Below are positions 8,587 through 17,119 of a DNA stretch of 33,917 bases, piece by piece. The notes beneath the pieces are model-generated. The model was not told where the DNA came from. It did no database searches and saw nothing but the letters and a program-made list of their open reading frames with translations. Location of the stretch: assembly GCF_003970865.1 (NCBI RefSeq), contig NZ_RXLZ01000054.1:1-33917 (forward strand). The letters run 5' to 3'. Origin of the DNA: Stenotrophomonas maltophilia (GTDB lineage: Bacteria; Pseudomonadota; Gammaproteobacteria; Xanthomonadales; Xanthomonadaceae). How positions within the stretch are numbered: the first letter of the stretch is position 1; the number at the start of each line of letters is the position of its first letter. Both the position numbers and the translations under genes were made by a program.

Positions 8587-8610
8587 GTAGAGCCGAGCCC
8601 ACGCCCGGCT
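8587..8610 (+). repeat. SMAG-like palindrome (degenerate)
   Basis: GTAGAGCCGAGC-type head with an imperfect right arm (CCCGGCT), on the plus strand. It lies 7 bp after the DUF4124-like gene and opens a run of three SMAG copies filling the gap before kdpF. Confidence 0.65.
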
Positions 8611-8633
8611 CTGCGTGAGCGCGGGGAACAGCC

Positions 8634-8655
8634 GCCGAGCATGGCTAGGCTCTAC
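8634..8655 (-). repeat. SMAG-like palindrome (one arm mismatched)
   Basis: GCCGAGC against GCTAGGC (one substitution), ending in CTAC. It faces the copy at 8587-8610 in inverted orientation, so the two can form one larger fold. Confidence 0.7.
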
Positions 8656-8695
8656 AGAAGCGGGTTGTCGCGCGGCCTCGGCCGATCGGTGCGCC

Positions 8696-8718
8696 ATCCA
8701 CGCATGGCGTGGATCTAC
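8696..8718 (-). repeat. SMAG-like GTAG palindrome
   Basis: Identical in arms and loop (ATCCACGC-ATG-GCGTGGAT-CTAC) to the copies at 4533 and 16865. It is the last repeat before the kdp regulatory region. Confidence 0.8.
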
Positions 8719-8762
8719 TGAGAGCGCAGGCGCCGGGGTTGGTTACGGCTTGGCCTACGGAA

Positions 8763-8778
8763 TTTATGCACTTTTTAC
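8763..8778 (+). promoter_or_regulatory. Probable KdpE operator upstream of kdpFABC
   Basis: The sequence TTTATGCACTTTTTAC agrees at 13 of 16 positions with the T-rich KdpE site of the E. coli kdp promoter as I recall it (TTTATACTTTTTTTAC). In both cases a GC-rich stretch follows. It is the only T-rich block in this gap and lies 93 bp before the kdpF ATG. As expected for an activated promoter, I see no good -35 box downstream. Confidence 0.6.
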
Positions 8779-8870
8779 GCGTCGGCCCGGTCCGGCGCGT
8801 AGTGCGTTTATGGGGGGCAGGACGACGATGACGGCCTGAGGTGGAGGGGTTCCACCAGGACGCTATTGCA

Positions 8871-8963
8871 ATGTCCCCCTGGCTGTCGTTGTTGTGTGGC
8901 GTGCTGGTGCTGGTCGCCGCCGCCTATCTTCTTTATGTCGTGCTGCGGCCCGAGTCGTTCTGA
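8871..8963 (+). CDS. kdpF: KdpF, small membrane subunit of the Kdp potassium ATPase
   Basis: A 30-residue protein made almost entirely of one membrane helix (LCGVLVLVAAAYLLYVVL) with a short RPESF tail. Length, hydropathy, the YLLY-VLRPE pattern and the position directly before kdpA identify KdpF, which stabilises the KdpFABC complex in the inner membrane. CAGGA lies upstream of the ATG. kdpA begins 12 bases after its stop. It is short enough to be missed by automated gene callers. Confidence 0.9.
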   Translation: MSPWLSLLCGVLVLVAAAYLLYVVLRPESF

Positions 8964-8975
8964 GCGGAGCCGGCC

Positions 8976-10685
8976 ATGACTGAGATGCTTGTGATTATTG
9001 CCGCCAGCCTGCTGCTGGCGTGGCCGCTGGGCCTGTACCTGGCCCGCGTGATGCGTGGCACGCCGATGAAGGTCGACGTGCTGTTCCACTGGATCGAGAA
9101 GCCGCTATACAGGGTGTTCGGCGTCGATCCATCGCGCTCGATGTCCTGGCGCGGCTACGTGCTGGCCTTCGTCCTGAGCAACGTGGTGGTCGCGGTACTG
9201 ACCCAGGCGGTGTTCATGACCCAGGCCTGGTTGCCACTGAACCCGGACCAGATCCCGAACATGCGCTGGGACACCGCGCTGCACACGATGATCTCGTTCC
9301 TGACCAACACCAACCAGCAGCACTATTCAGGCCAGGCGCAGCTGTCCTACCTCTCGCAGATGACCGGCATCACCGGCCTGCAGGTGGTGACGCCGATGAT
9401 GGGCCTGGCGCTGGCGGTGGCGACGCTGCGCGCGTTGTTCTCGCGTGCGCCGCAGGCTGCGGCGGCGACCGGAACCGGCGATGATCGCCAGGTCGCGGTG
9501 GGCAACTACTACGTGGACGTGGTGCGCCTGTGCGTGCGCTTCCTGCTGCCGCTGTGCCTGGTGTGGACGCTGCTGCTGACCAGCCAGGGCGTGCCTTCGA
9601 CGATGGCCGGTGGTCCACAGGCCACGCCGATCGATGCCAGCGCCGGCATGGCCGAACAGAAACTGCCGCTGGGCCCGGTGGCGGCGATGGTCGCGGCCAA
9701 GCAGCTCGGCGCCAATGGTGGCGGCTGGTACGGCCCGAACAGCAGCTTCCCGCTGGAGAACCCGACCCCGCTGTCGAACGCGCTGGAGATCGTCGGCATC
9801 CTGCTGGTGCCGATGGCGGTGATCTTCATGATCGGCGCGTTCACCGGCCGGCGTCGCTTCGGCGCCCTGGTGTTCAGCTGCATGCTGGGCATGTCGCTGC
9901 TGTCCACCGGCGCGATGATGTGGAGCGAAGGGCACAGCGCCAGCGCCGCCACGCCGCTGCTGATGGAAGGCAAGGAGGTGCGCTTCGGCGCCGACGGCAC
10001 TGCGCTGTGGGCCGCGGTGACCACCCAGGTCTCCAACGGCTCGGTCAACGGCATGCATGACTCGTTGGCGCCGCTGAGTGGCGGCATCGCGATGGTCAAC
10101 ATGCTGGTCAGCGCGATCTGGGGCGGCATTGGCTGCGGCCTGCAGCAGTTCATCGTGTACCTGCTGCTGGGCGTGTTCCTGGCCGGGTTGATGACCGGGC
10201 GTACGCCGGAACTGTTCGGCCGCAAACTGGAGACGCCACAGGTACGCCTGCTGGCCCTGCTGGTGCTGCTGCAGCCGATCACCCTGCTGGTGTTCACTGC
10301 GATCACCCTGGCCGTACCCGGCCTGGCGGGCACCTCCAACCCCGGCTTCCATGGCATCAGCCAGGTGTTCTACGAGTACGTCTCGGCCTACGCCAACAAC
10401 GGTTCGGGCTTCGAGGGGCTGGGTGACGCCACGCTGTGGTGGAACCTGAGCTGCTCGCTTGTGCTGCTGCTGGGCCGTTTCCCGCTGCTGATCATCCCGC
10501 TGGTGGTGGCCGCACAGCTGGCCGCCAAGCGCCAGGCGCCGGAGTCTGCCGGCAGCCTGCAGATCGAAACCCCGACCTTCGCCCTGACCCTGGTCTCGGT
10601 GATCGTCATCCTGACCGTGCTGCAGTTCATGCCGGCGCTGGTACTCGGCCCGATCGCCGACCACCTGAGCCTTGGACTGCACTAA
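8976..10685 (+). CDS. kdpA: KdpA, potassium-channel subunit of the Kdp ATPase
   Basis: Inner-membrane subunit that selects and conducts K+ in the high-affinity KdpFABC pump. The protein is 569 aa, with about ten membrane segments and four pore-loop repeats. Filter-region motifs are visible: [11 protein letters not shown] (about 109-119), [20 protein letters not shown] (about 247-266), [13 protein letters not shown] and [10 protein letters not shown]. The order kdpF-A-B-C and the short spacing show a single transcript. kdpB starts 10 bases after the stop. Confidence 0.97.
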   Translation: MTEMLVIIAASLLLAWPLGLYLARVMRGTPMKVDVLFHWIEKPLYRVFGVDPSRSMSWRGYVLAFVLSNVVVAVLTQAVFMTQAWLPLNPDQIPNMRWDTALHTMISFLTNTNQQHYSGQAQLSYLSQMTGITGLQVVTPMMGLALAVATLRALFSRAPQAAAATGTGDDRQVAVGNYYVDVVRLCVRFLLPLCLVWTLLLTSQGVPSTMAGGPQATPIDASAGMAEQKLPLGPVAAMVAAKQLGANGGGWYGPNSSFPLENPTPLSNALEIVGILLVPMAVIFMIGAFTGRRRFGALVFSCMLGMSLLSTGAMMWSEGHSASAATPLLMEGKEVRFGADGTALWAAVTTQVSNGSVNGMHDSLAPLSGGIAMVNMLVSAIWGGIGCGLQQFIVYLLLGVFLAGLMTGRTPELFGRKLETPQVRLLALLVLLQPITLLVFTAITLAVPGLAGTSNPGFHGISQVFYEYVSAYANNGSGFEGLGDATLWWNLSCSLVLLLGRFPLLIIPLVVAAQLAAKRQAPESAGSLQIETPTFALTLVSVIVILTVLQFMPALVLGPIADHLSLGLH

Positions 10686-10695
10686 GGACACCCCG

Positions 10696-12753
10696 ATGAG
10701 TACCCAAGCAAGTTCCACCCGCAGTTCCCTTGCACCGCGCCCTGCCCTGCTCGATGGCCCCGGCCTGCGCCGTGCGCTGGCCGACGCAGTGCGCAAGCTG
10801 TCACCGATGCACCTGGTGCGCAGCCCGGTGATGGCGGTGGTGATGGCCGGCACGATCGTCGCCGCCATCGTCACCCTGACCGGCAATGCGCCGCTGGGCT
10901 TCGGCCTGGCGGTGACCGTGATCCTGCTGGTGACCGTGTTGTTCGGCAACTTCGCCGAAGCGGTGGCCGAGGCGCGCGGCCGTGGCCAGGCCGCATCGCT
11001 GCGTCGTGCCCGCCAGGATCTGGTGGCGCGCCGGCTGGCTGCGCCGCAGCCGGGGGCAGCCGAAGCCCAGGTACCGGCCGCCGAACTGCGTCCGGGCGAC
11101 CATGTGATCGTCAGCGCCGGTGAGCTGGTGCCTGCCGATGGCGAGATCGTGCAGGGCCTGGCCACCATCAACGAAGCGGCGGTGACCGGCGAATCGGCAC
11201 CGGTGCTGCGCGAGGCCGGTACCGACCGCTCCGGCGTGATCGGCGGCACCAAGGTGCTGTCCGACCAGATCATCGTGCGGGTGACCGCCGAGCCGGGCCA
11301 CAGCTTCCTGGACCGGATGATCGCCCTGGTGGAGGGTGCCAACCGCCAGAAGACGCCGAACGAGATCGCACTGACCCTGCTGCTGGCAGCGATGACGCTG
11401 ACCTTCCTGGTGGTGGTGGCGACGCTGCCGGCGATCGGTGCGTCCGTGGGCGTCAAGGTCGACCCGCTGCTGCTGATCGCGCTGCTGGTGTGCCTGATCC
11501 CGACCACCATCGGCGGCCTGCTGCCGGCCATCGGCATCGCGGGCATGAACCGTGCGCTCGCCGCCAACGTGCTGGCCAAGTCGGGCAAGGCGGTGGAAGT
11601 GGCCGGCGACGTCGACGTGCTGCTGCTGGACAAGACCGGCACCATCACCTATGGCGACCGCCAGGCCAGCCACTTCCACCCGCTGGCCGGCATCGACGCC
11701 AGCCAGCTGCGCGAAGCGGCGCTGCTGTCCTCGCTGGCCGACCCGACCCCGGAAGGCAAGTCGATCGTGCGCCTGGCGCGCGAACAGGGCTGCGCCACCG
11801 CCGAACCGGACCGTGCCGAGTACCTGGCCTTCAGTGCGCAGACCCGCATGTCCGGCGTCGACCTGGAACATGGCCGGCAGATCCGCAAGGGCGCGCTGGA
11901 TGCGATCCGCAACCACGTGCAGGCGCTGGGTGGCACGGTGCCGGCCGAACTCGGCGGGCGCGTCGAGCAGGTGGCGCGCAATGGCGCCACCCCGCTGGTG
12001 GTGGCCGAAGGCCGCCACGTGCTGGGCGTGATCGAGCTGTCGGACGTGGTCAAGCACGGCATGCGCGAGAAGTTCGCGCAGCTGCGGGCGATGGGCATCC
12101 GCACGGTGATGATCACCGGTGACAACCCGCTGACCGCCGCTGCCATCGCTGCCGAAGCCGGTGTCGACGACTACATCGCCGAGGCCCGCCCGGAAGACAA
12201 GCTGGCACGCATCCGCCAGGAGCAGGCCGGTGGCCGCCTGGTGGCGATGGTCGGTGACGGTACCAACGACGCGCCGGCGCTGGCCCAGGCCGACATCGGC
12301 CTGGCGATGAACTCCGGCACGCAGGCGGCGAAGGAGGCCGGCAACATGGTCGACCTCGATTCGGACCCGGCCAAGCTGCTGGCGGTGGTGGAGGTGGGCA
12401 AGCAGCAGTTGATCACCCGCGGCGCGCTGACCACCTTCTCGCTGGCCAACGACGTCTCCAAGTACTTCGCGATCCTGCCAGCGCTGTTCGCCGCAGCCGT
12501 TCCGACCATGGCCGCACTGAACGTGATGCAGCTGTCGAGCCCGCGCAATGCGGTGCTGGCGGCGCTGATCTTCAACGCCCTGGTGATTCCCGCCCTGATC
12601 CCGCTCGCCCTGCGTGGCGTGCGCTTCCGCCCGGCCACCGCAACGGCACTGCTGCGCCGGAACATGCTGGTGTACGGCCTCGGCGGCGTGCTGCTGCCGT
12701 TCGCAGCGATCAAAGCGATCGACCTCCTTCTTGTCCTGGTACTCGGCGCATGA
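10696..12753 (+). CDS. kdpB: KdpB, P-type ATPase subunit
   Basis: Catalytic subunit that hydrolyses ATP to drive K+ uptake through KdpA. The 685 aa protein carries the phosphorylation site DKTGT with Asp312, the actuator loop TGES (164-167; Ser167 corresponds to the inhibitory phosphoserine known from E. coli KdpB), an ADPTPEGKS nucleotide-domain segment and GDGTNDAP (520-527). The ATG at 10696 has AAGGA 7 bases upstream; an in-frame ATG at 10672 would overlap kdpA and is less likely. The stop overlaps the kdpC start (ATGA). Confidence 0.97.
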   Translation: MSTQASSTRSSLAPRPALLDGPGLRRALADAVRKLSPMHLVRSPVMAVVMAGTIVAAIVTLTGNAPLGFGLAVTVILLVTVLFGNFAEAVAEARGRGQAASLRRARQDLVARRLAAPQPGAAEAQVPAAELRPGDHVIVSAGELVPADGEIVQGLATINEAAVTGESAPVLREAGTDRSGVIGGTKVLSDQIIVRVTAEPGHSFLDRMIALVEGANRQKTPNEIALTLLLAAMTLTFLVVVATLPAIGASVGVKVDPLLLIALLVCLIPTTIGGLLPAIGIAGMNRALAANVLAKSGKAVEVAGDVDVLLLDKTGTITYGDRQASHFHPLAGIDASQLREAALLSSLADPTPEGKSIVRLAREQGCATAEPDRAEYLAFSAQTRMSGVDLEHGRQIRKGALDAIRNHVQALGGTVPAELGGRVEQVARNGATPLVVAEGRHVLGVIELSDVVKHGMREKFAQLRAMGIRTVMITGDNPLTAAAIAAEAGVDDYIAEARPEDKLARIRQEQAGGRLVAMVGDGTNDAPALAQADIGLAMNSGTQAAKEAGNMVDLDSDPAKLLAVVEVGKQQLITRGALTTFSLANDVSKYFAILPALFAAAVPTMAALNVMQLSSPRNAVLAALIFNALVIPALIPLALRGVRFRPATATALLRRNMLVYGLGGVLLPFAAIKAIDLLLVLVLGA

Positions 12754-13400
12754 ACCGTTCTGCTTCCACCTCCACCTCCCTGTCCCGCGAACAGAAGGCC
12801 GAGGCCCGCGTGGCCAGCCTGCAGGATGGCGCCAGCTGGCGCCCGGCGATCGGCCTGGGCCTGGCCATCCTGCTGCTGGCCGGTGCGGTCTACGCGGGTA
12901 TCGCCACCGGTTTCGCCGGCCTGGCCTACCCGACCCAGGCCGAGGGCAGCCTGCTGCGCGATGGCAATGGCCAGGTGCGCGGTTCGGCGTGGCTGTCGCA
13001 GCCGTTCACCGGTGATGGCTACTTCCAGGCACGGCCATCGGCGGCCAACTACGACCCGATGGCAGCAGCCGGTTCCAACATGGCGCGCAGCAACCCGGCG
13101 CTGGTCGAGCGCGTTGCCGCCAGCACCGCGGCGGTGGCCGCACGCGAAGGTGTTGCCCCGGCGCAGGTTCCTGCGGACCTGGTCACCCAGTCCGCCGGCG
13201 GCCTGGATCCTCAGCTGTCGCCGGCTGCAGCGCAGTTGCAGATCGCCCGCGTGGCGCGTGCCCGTGGCCTGCCGGTGGAACGCGTGCAGGCACTGGTGCA
13301 GGCGCATACCGAAGGACGCCAGTGGGGCCTGTTCGGCCAGCCGCGGGTGAACGTGGTGACGCTGAACTTCGCGCTGGACCACGCGGCCAAGGCGCCGTGA
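12750..13400 (+). CDS. kdpC: KdpC, potassium-transporting ATPase subunit C
   Basis: Single-span membrane protein that assists ATP binding and assembly of the Kdp complex. The protein is 216 aa: a short Ser/Thr-rich cytoplasmic tail, one membrane helix (about 32-54), then a periplasmic domain with the family motifs [22 protein letters not shown] and QLARV-like [12 protein letters not shown], and the terminal [14 protein letters not shown]. The start codon overlaps the kdpB stop by 4 bases. The N-terminal tail is somewhat longer than in E. coli KdpC. Confidence 0.96.
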   Translation: MNRSASTSTSLSREQKAEARVASLQDGASWRPAIGLGLAILLLAGAVYAGIATGFAGLAYPTQAEGSLLRDGNGQVRGSAWLSQPFTGDGYFQARPSAANYDPMAAAGSNMARSNPALVERVAASTAAVAAREGVAPAQVPADLVTQSAGGLDPQLSPAAAQLQIARVARARGLPVERVQALVQAHTEGRQWGLFGQPRVNVVTLNFALDHAAKAP

Positions 13401-13427
13401 TGCCGGCCTGCACCGGCTGCGCGCACA

Positions 13428-16112
13428 ATGGCGGCCATGACAGCGGCACCCATGACTGATGCGCGTACCCGCCAGGCCGATGCCCTGGTCGAAGGCCTGC
13501 AACGCGAAGCCGGCGGCAAGCTGACCGTGTTCCTCGGCGCGGCGCCGGGCGTGGGCAAGACCTACACCATGCTGACCCGCGCGCAGGAACAGCTGCGCCG
13601 CGGCGTTGACCTGGTGGTCGGGCTGGTGGAAACCCACGGCCGCGCCGATACCCAGGCGCTGCTGGAGGGCCTGCCGCAGTTGCCGCTGAAGGCAGTGCCC
13701 TACCACGGCCACACCCTGCAGGAGATGGACCTGGATGCCGTGCTCGCGCGGCACCCGGCGCTGGTGCTGGTGGATGAATTGGCCCACCGCAACGCGCCGG
13801 GCAGCCGCCATGAGCGGCGCTGGCAGGATGTGATGGAGCTGCTGGATGCCGGCATCGACGTCTGGACCACGGTCAACATCCAGCATCTGGAAAGCCTCAA
13901 CGATGTGGTGATGCGCATCACCGGCGTGCGCGTCAGTGAGACGGTGCCGGACGGTGTGCTCGACCGCCTGCACGACATCGTGCTGGTCGATCTGCCGCCG
14001 CGCGAACTGATCGCGCGCCTGCAGCAGGGCAAGGTCTATGTGCCCGAACAGGCCGCGCAGGCACTGCAGGCGTTCTTCTCGCCGGCCAACCTGACCGCAC
14101 TGCGCGAGCTGGCGATGCAGGAGGCGGCCGACCGCGTCGACAGCAGCCTGCGTGAAGCGCGCGCCGCGCGCGGCGAGAGCAACCTGCCACTGCGTCGTGG
14201 CGTGCTGGTGGCCATTGATGGCGGCGGTCAGAGCGAATATCTGGTGCGGGTGGCGCGGCGAATCGCCGAACGTCGCGACGCGCCATGGACGGTGGTGACC
14301 GTGCAGGGGCGACGCCAGGACGAGGCGACCCGGCGCGAGATCGATGCGGCCTTCGCATTGGCACGGCGCCTGGGCGGCGACGCCGAACTGCTGCACGGAT
14401 CAAGCATCGCCGATGCCCTGCTCGATCACGCCGCGCACAACGGCGTGTCGACCCTGGTGCTGGGCCGCACCCGCGAACGTCCGCTGGCGCGGATGTTCAA
14501 CCGGACCCTGACCCAGCAGCTGATCCAGCGCGGCGCGCACTACGAGATCACCATCATCAGCACCCCGCAGGCCCGAGCGCGCTCGCGCCGCGAAGGTCTG
14601 CTGCCACCGATGCGCGGCATCAGCTACGAGCCGGCACAGGCACTGATCGCCACTGCACTGGCCTGTGCAGTGGCCTGGCTGGCCGAACGCTGGGTGGGCA
14701 TGGCCGACCTGTCGATGGTGTTCATCGTGGCGGTGGTGCTGGTGGCCGCACGCACCCGCGCCAGCGTGGCGGTGATGGCGGCAATCCTGTGCTTCCTGGC
14801 CTACAACTTCCTGTTCATCGCGCCGCGCTTCACCTTCGCCATCGGCGCGCGCCAGGGCGTGATCACCGTGTTCCTGTTCCTGGCCGCCGCCCTGGTGGCC
14901 GGACGCCTGGCCTCGCGCCTGCGCATGCAGGTGATCGCGCTGCGTGCGGCAAATCGACATGCGCGTGCGCGCCAACAGCTGGGCCGGCAGCTGGCCAGTG
15001 CCGCCGGCAACGGCGAGGTGGCGCAGGCGGGTCGGCATGCACTGGAACAGGCCATGGACGTGCCGGCGTGGCTGCGGATCGGCGCCGATACCGCAACCGG
15101 TGGCCGCAGCCAGCCGGGCGATACCGACCTGGCCGCCGCCGACTGGGCGCTGCGCCACGGCCAGCCCAGCGGCCGCTTCACCGATACCCTGGCCGGTGCG
15201 CAGTGGTGGTTCCTGCCGCTATTGGATGGCGAGGACCGCGCGATCGGCGTGGCCGGCCTGTACCTGCCCGGCGCACAGGCGCGCCTGCTGCCCGAGCAAC
15301 GGCAGCTGGCCGAAGCAATGGTCGATGACATCGCGCAGGCCGCGCTGCGTACGCGGCTGGTGGCCGAGCTGGAGCAGGCGCACGTCAGCAACGAGACCGA
15401 GCGACTGCGCTCGGCGCTGCTCTCTTCGGTGTCGCACGACCTGCGCTCGCCACTGGCGGCGATGATCGGCTCGGCCGACAGCCTGGCCAGCTACGGCGCG
15501 GCGATGGATACGGCCGATCGCCGTGCCCTGCTGGACACCATCCTGGTCGAGGGCGAACGGCTGGACCGCTACATCCAGAACCTGCTGGACATGACCCGCC
15601 TCGGCCACGAAGGATTGAAGATCAACCGCGACTGGATCGGCGTGGACGAACTGATCGGCTCGGCGGCGCGGCGCCTGCAGCGCTACCAGCCCAAGGTGCG
15701 GCTGGAGCTGGATATTCCGGCCACGCTGGCGCCGATCTGGGTGCACCCGGCACTGGTCGAACAGGCCGTTTTCAACGTGATGGAGAACGCGGCCAAGTTC
15801 TCGCCGCCCGACGCCGCCGTACAGGTCCAGGCGCGCGAACTGGACGGCCAGCTGCGCATTGACGTGATCGATGCCGGCCCCGGCATTCCCGATGACGAGC
15901 GCGCGCGCATCTTCGACATGTTCTACAGCGTTGAACGCGGCGACCGCGGCCGCCACGGCACCGGCCTGGGCCTGACCATCTGCCAGGGCATGATCGGCGC
16001 GCATGGCGGCAGCGTGCAGGCGCTGCCCGGACGCGACGGTCGCGGTACCCTGATCCGCATCACCCTGCCCCTGCTCAAGCCAGCCTCCCACGATGAGCCC
16101 GACCCCGATTGA
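13428..16112 (+). CDS. kdpD: KdpD, potassium-responsive sensor histidine kinase
   Basis: Inner-membrane kinase that phosphorylates KdpE under K+ limitation or osmotic stress. The 894 aa protein has the full KdpD architecture: N-terminal KdpD domain with Walker A GAAPGVGKT (37-45) and VLVDELAH (113-120), a USP-like domain (about 256-380), four clustered membrane helices (about 403-495), a GAF-like region (about 520-640), a HisKA domain with phospho-accepting His670 (SSVSHDLRSP), and an HATPase domain with MENAAKFSP, DAGPGIP and GTGLGLTIC. Three possible ATG starts (13428, 13437, 13452) lie close together and none has a good ribosome site. It is 27 bp after kdpC and overlaps kdpE by 20 bases. 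Confidence 0.96.
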   Translation: MAAMTAAPMTDARTRQADALVEGLQREAGGKLTVFLGAAPGVGKTYTMLTRAQEQLRRGVDLVVGLVETHGRADTQALLEGLPQLPLKAVPYHGHTLQEMDLDAVLARHPALVLVDELAHRNAPGSRHERRWQDVMELLDAGIDVWTTVNIQHLESLNDVVMRITGVRVSETVPDGVLDRLHDIVLVDLPPRELIARLQQGKVYVPEQAAQALQAFFSPANLTALRELAMQEAADRVDSSLREARAARGESNLPLRRGVLVAIDGGGQSEYLVRVARRIAERRDAPWTVVTVQGRRQDEATRREIDAAFALARRLGGDAELLHGSSIADALLDHAAHNGVSTLVLGRTRERPLARMFNRTLTQQLIQRGAHYEITIISTPQARARSRREGLLPPMRGISYEPAQALIATALACAVAWLAERWVGMADLSMVFIVAVVLVAARTRASVAVMAAILCFLAYNFLFIAPRFTFAIGARQGVITVFLFLAAALVAGRLASRLRMQVIALRAANRHARARQQLGRQLASAAGNGEVAQAGRHALEQAMDVPAWLRIGADTATGGRSQPGDTDLAAADWALRHGQPSGRFTDTLAGAQWWFLPLLDGEDRAIGVAGLYLPGAQARLLPEQRQLAEAMVDDIAQAALRTRLVAELEQAHVSNETERLRSALLSSVSHDLRSPLAAMIGSADSLASYGAAMDTADRRALLDTILVEGERLDRYIQNLLDMTRLGHEGLKINRDWIGVDELIGSAARRLQRYQPKVRLELDIPATLAPIWVHPALVEQAVFNVMENAAKFSPPDAAVQVQARELDGQLRIDVIDAGPGIPDDERARIFDMFYSVERGDRGRHGTGLGLTICQGMIGAHGGSVQALPGRDGRGTLIRITLPLLKPASHDEPDPD

Positions 16113-16806
16113 TGCCAGCGTGCCGGCCGCGCGCGTGCTGGTGATCGATGATGAAACCCAGATCCGCCGGTTCCTGGATATCAGCCTGCGCGCGCAGGGC
16201 TACCAGGTGCGGCAGGCGGCCACCGGGCAGGAAGGCCTGCAGCTGGCGGCCAGCGAGGACATGGACCTGGTGATCCTGGACATCGGCCTGCCGGACATGG
16301 AAGGCCATGAGGTGCTGGAGCAGCTGCGGCAGTGGAGCCAGGTGCCGGTGATCATGCTGACCGTGCGTGCGGGCGAAGCCGAGAAGGTGCGCGCACTGGA
16401 TACCGGCGCCAACGACTACGTGACCAAGCCGTTCGGCACGCAGGAACTGATGGCGCGGGTGCGCGCCCTGCTGCGCACGCGCAGCGTGCCCAGCGACGGC
16501 ACGCCGCCGGTGTTCGACGATGGCCATCTGCATGTGGATCTCGTACGCCGCGAAGTGGCGCTGGATGGCGAGCCGGTGGCGCTGACCCGCAAGGAATACG
16601 CGTTGCTGTCGCTGCTGCTGCGCAATGCCGGGCGGGTGGTGACCCAGCCGCAGATCCTGCAGGAAATCTGGGGCCCGACCCACCAGCACGACACCCACTA
16701 CCTGCGCATCCTGGTCGGCAAGCTGCGGCACAAGCTGGGCGATTCAGCGCTGGATTCGCGCTACCTGTTCACCGAACCGGGCGTGGGATTGCGGTTCAAG
16801 GGGTGA
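16093..16806 (+). CDS. kdpE: KdpE, OmpR-family response regulator
   Basis: Cytoplasmic transcription activator of kdpFABC. The protein is 237 aa: a receiver domain with acidic pair D19-D20, phospho-acceptor Asp63 (VILDIGLPD), Thr90 and Lys112 (TKPFG), then an OmpR-type winged helix (about 135-235; TRKEYALLSLLLRNAGRVVT and HYLRILVGKLRHKL). The start lies within the end of kdpD, so the pair is translationally coupled. Its expected target is the T-rich site at 8763-8778. This is the last gene of the kdp locus. Confidence 0.97.
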   Translation: MSPTPIDASVPAARVLVIDDETQIRRFLDISLRAQGYQVRQAATGQEGLQLAASEDMDLVILDIGLPDMEGHEVLEQLRQWSQVPVIMLTVRAGEAEKVRALDTGANDYVTKPFGTQELMARVRALLRTRSVPSDGTPPVFDDGHLHVDLVRREVALDGEPVALTRKEYALLSLLLRNAGRVVTQPQILQEIWGPTHQHDTHYLRILVGKLRHKLGDSALDSRYLFTEPGVGLRFKG

Positions 16807-16810
16807 AGGT

Positions 16811-16831
16811 GTGCCGGCCAACGGTCGGCAC
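16811..16831. repeat. Short palindrome after kdpE
   Basis: GTGCCG and CGGCAC arms around a 9-base centre, directly after the kdpE stop. It belongs to the GTGCCGACC-type repetitive palindromes common in Xanthomonadaceae intergenic DNA. A related one (GTTGACC / GGTCGAC) lies at 16891-16906. Confidence 0.5.
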
Positions 16832-16864
16832 CCACCATGCGTGGATGAACATCCATCGAAGAGC

Positions 16865-16887
16865 ATCCACGCATGGCGTGGATCTAC
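16865..16887 (-). repeat. SMAG-like GTAG palindrome with a partner arm
   Basis: Same arms and loop as the copies at 4533 and 8696. In addition, bases 16835-16847 are a perfect 13-base inverted copy of 16864-16876, so the repeat can fold in two competing ways. Confidence 0.75.
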
Positions 16888-16937
16888 TGTGTTGACCAAG
16901 GTCGACACCTACCAACAGCACCAGAAAACTGTCAGAG

Positions 16938-17037
16938 GTGGGGCGGTGTCGGAGTGCGGGGTGTCAGCCGCATGGATGCGGCTGCCAAGCCTACAGGGAC
17001 GTACTTGCGGCGTCCCCGCACTCCGGCACCGCCCCAC
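16938..17037. repeat. Hundred-base inverted repeat between kdpE and algC
   Basis: The outer arms 16938-16961 and 17014-17037 are 24 bases each and pair with a single mismatch. Inside lies a second hairpin (AGCCGC / GCGGCT, 16966-16983). The gap 16807-17119 holds no coding frame I believe, only this and the smaller palindromes. It sits between convergent genes, so it may act as a bidirectional terminator or be a repetitive element. The core resembles intergenic repeats I recall from Stenotrophomonas and Xanthomonas. Confidence 0.75.
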
Positions 17038-17119
17038 CATCCCGCGGATAGCCCGCTTTTGATGTTGATGTTGCTGTTGCCGTTGCTTCGGCGGGTGCCG
17101 GGCGCAGCCCGGCCCCACC

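Noticed and set aside
8580..8870. CRISPR-like array from repeated palindromes before kdpF
   Set aside because: Copies differ in sequence and spacing, and orientations alternate. They are SMAG elements, not direct repeats with uniform spacers.
9327..11648. 773-codon minus-strand frame opposite kdpA/kdpB
   Set aside because: Shadow of the kdp genes; composition is His/Gln/Arg-rich and it has no start signal.
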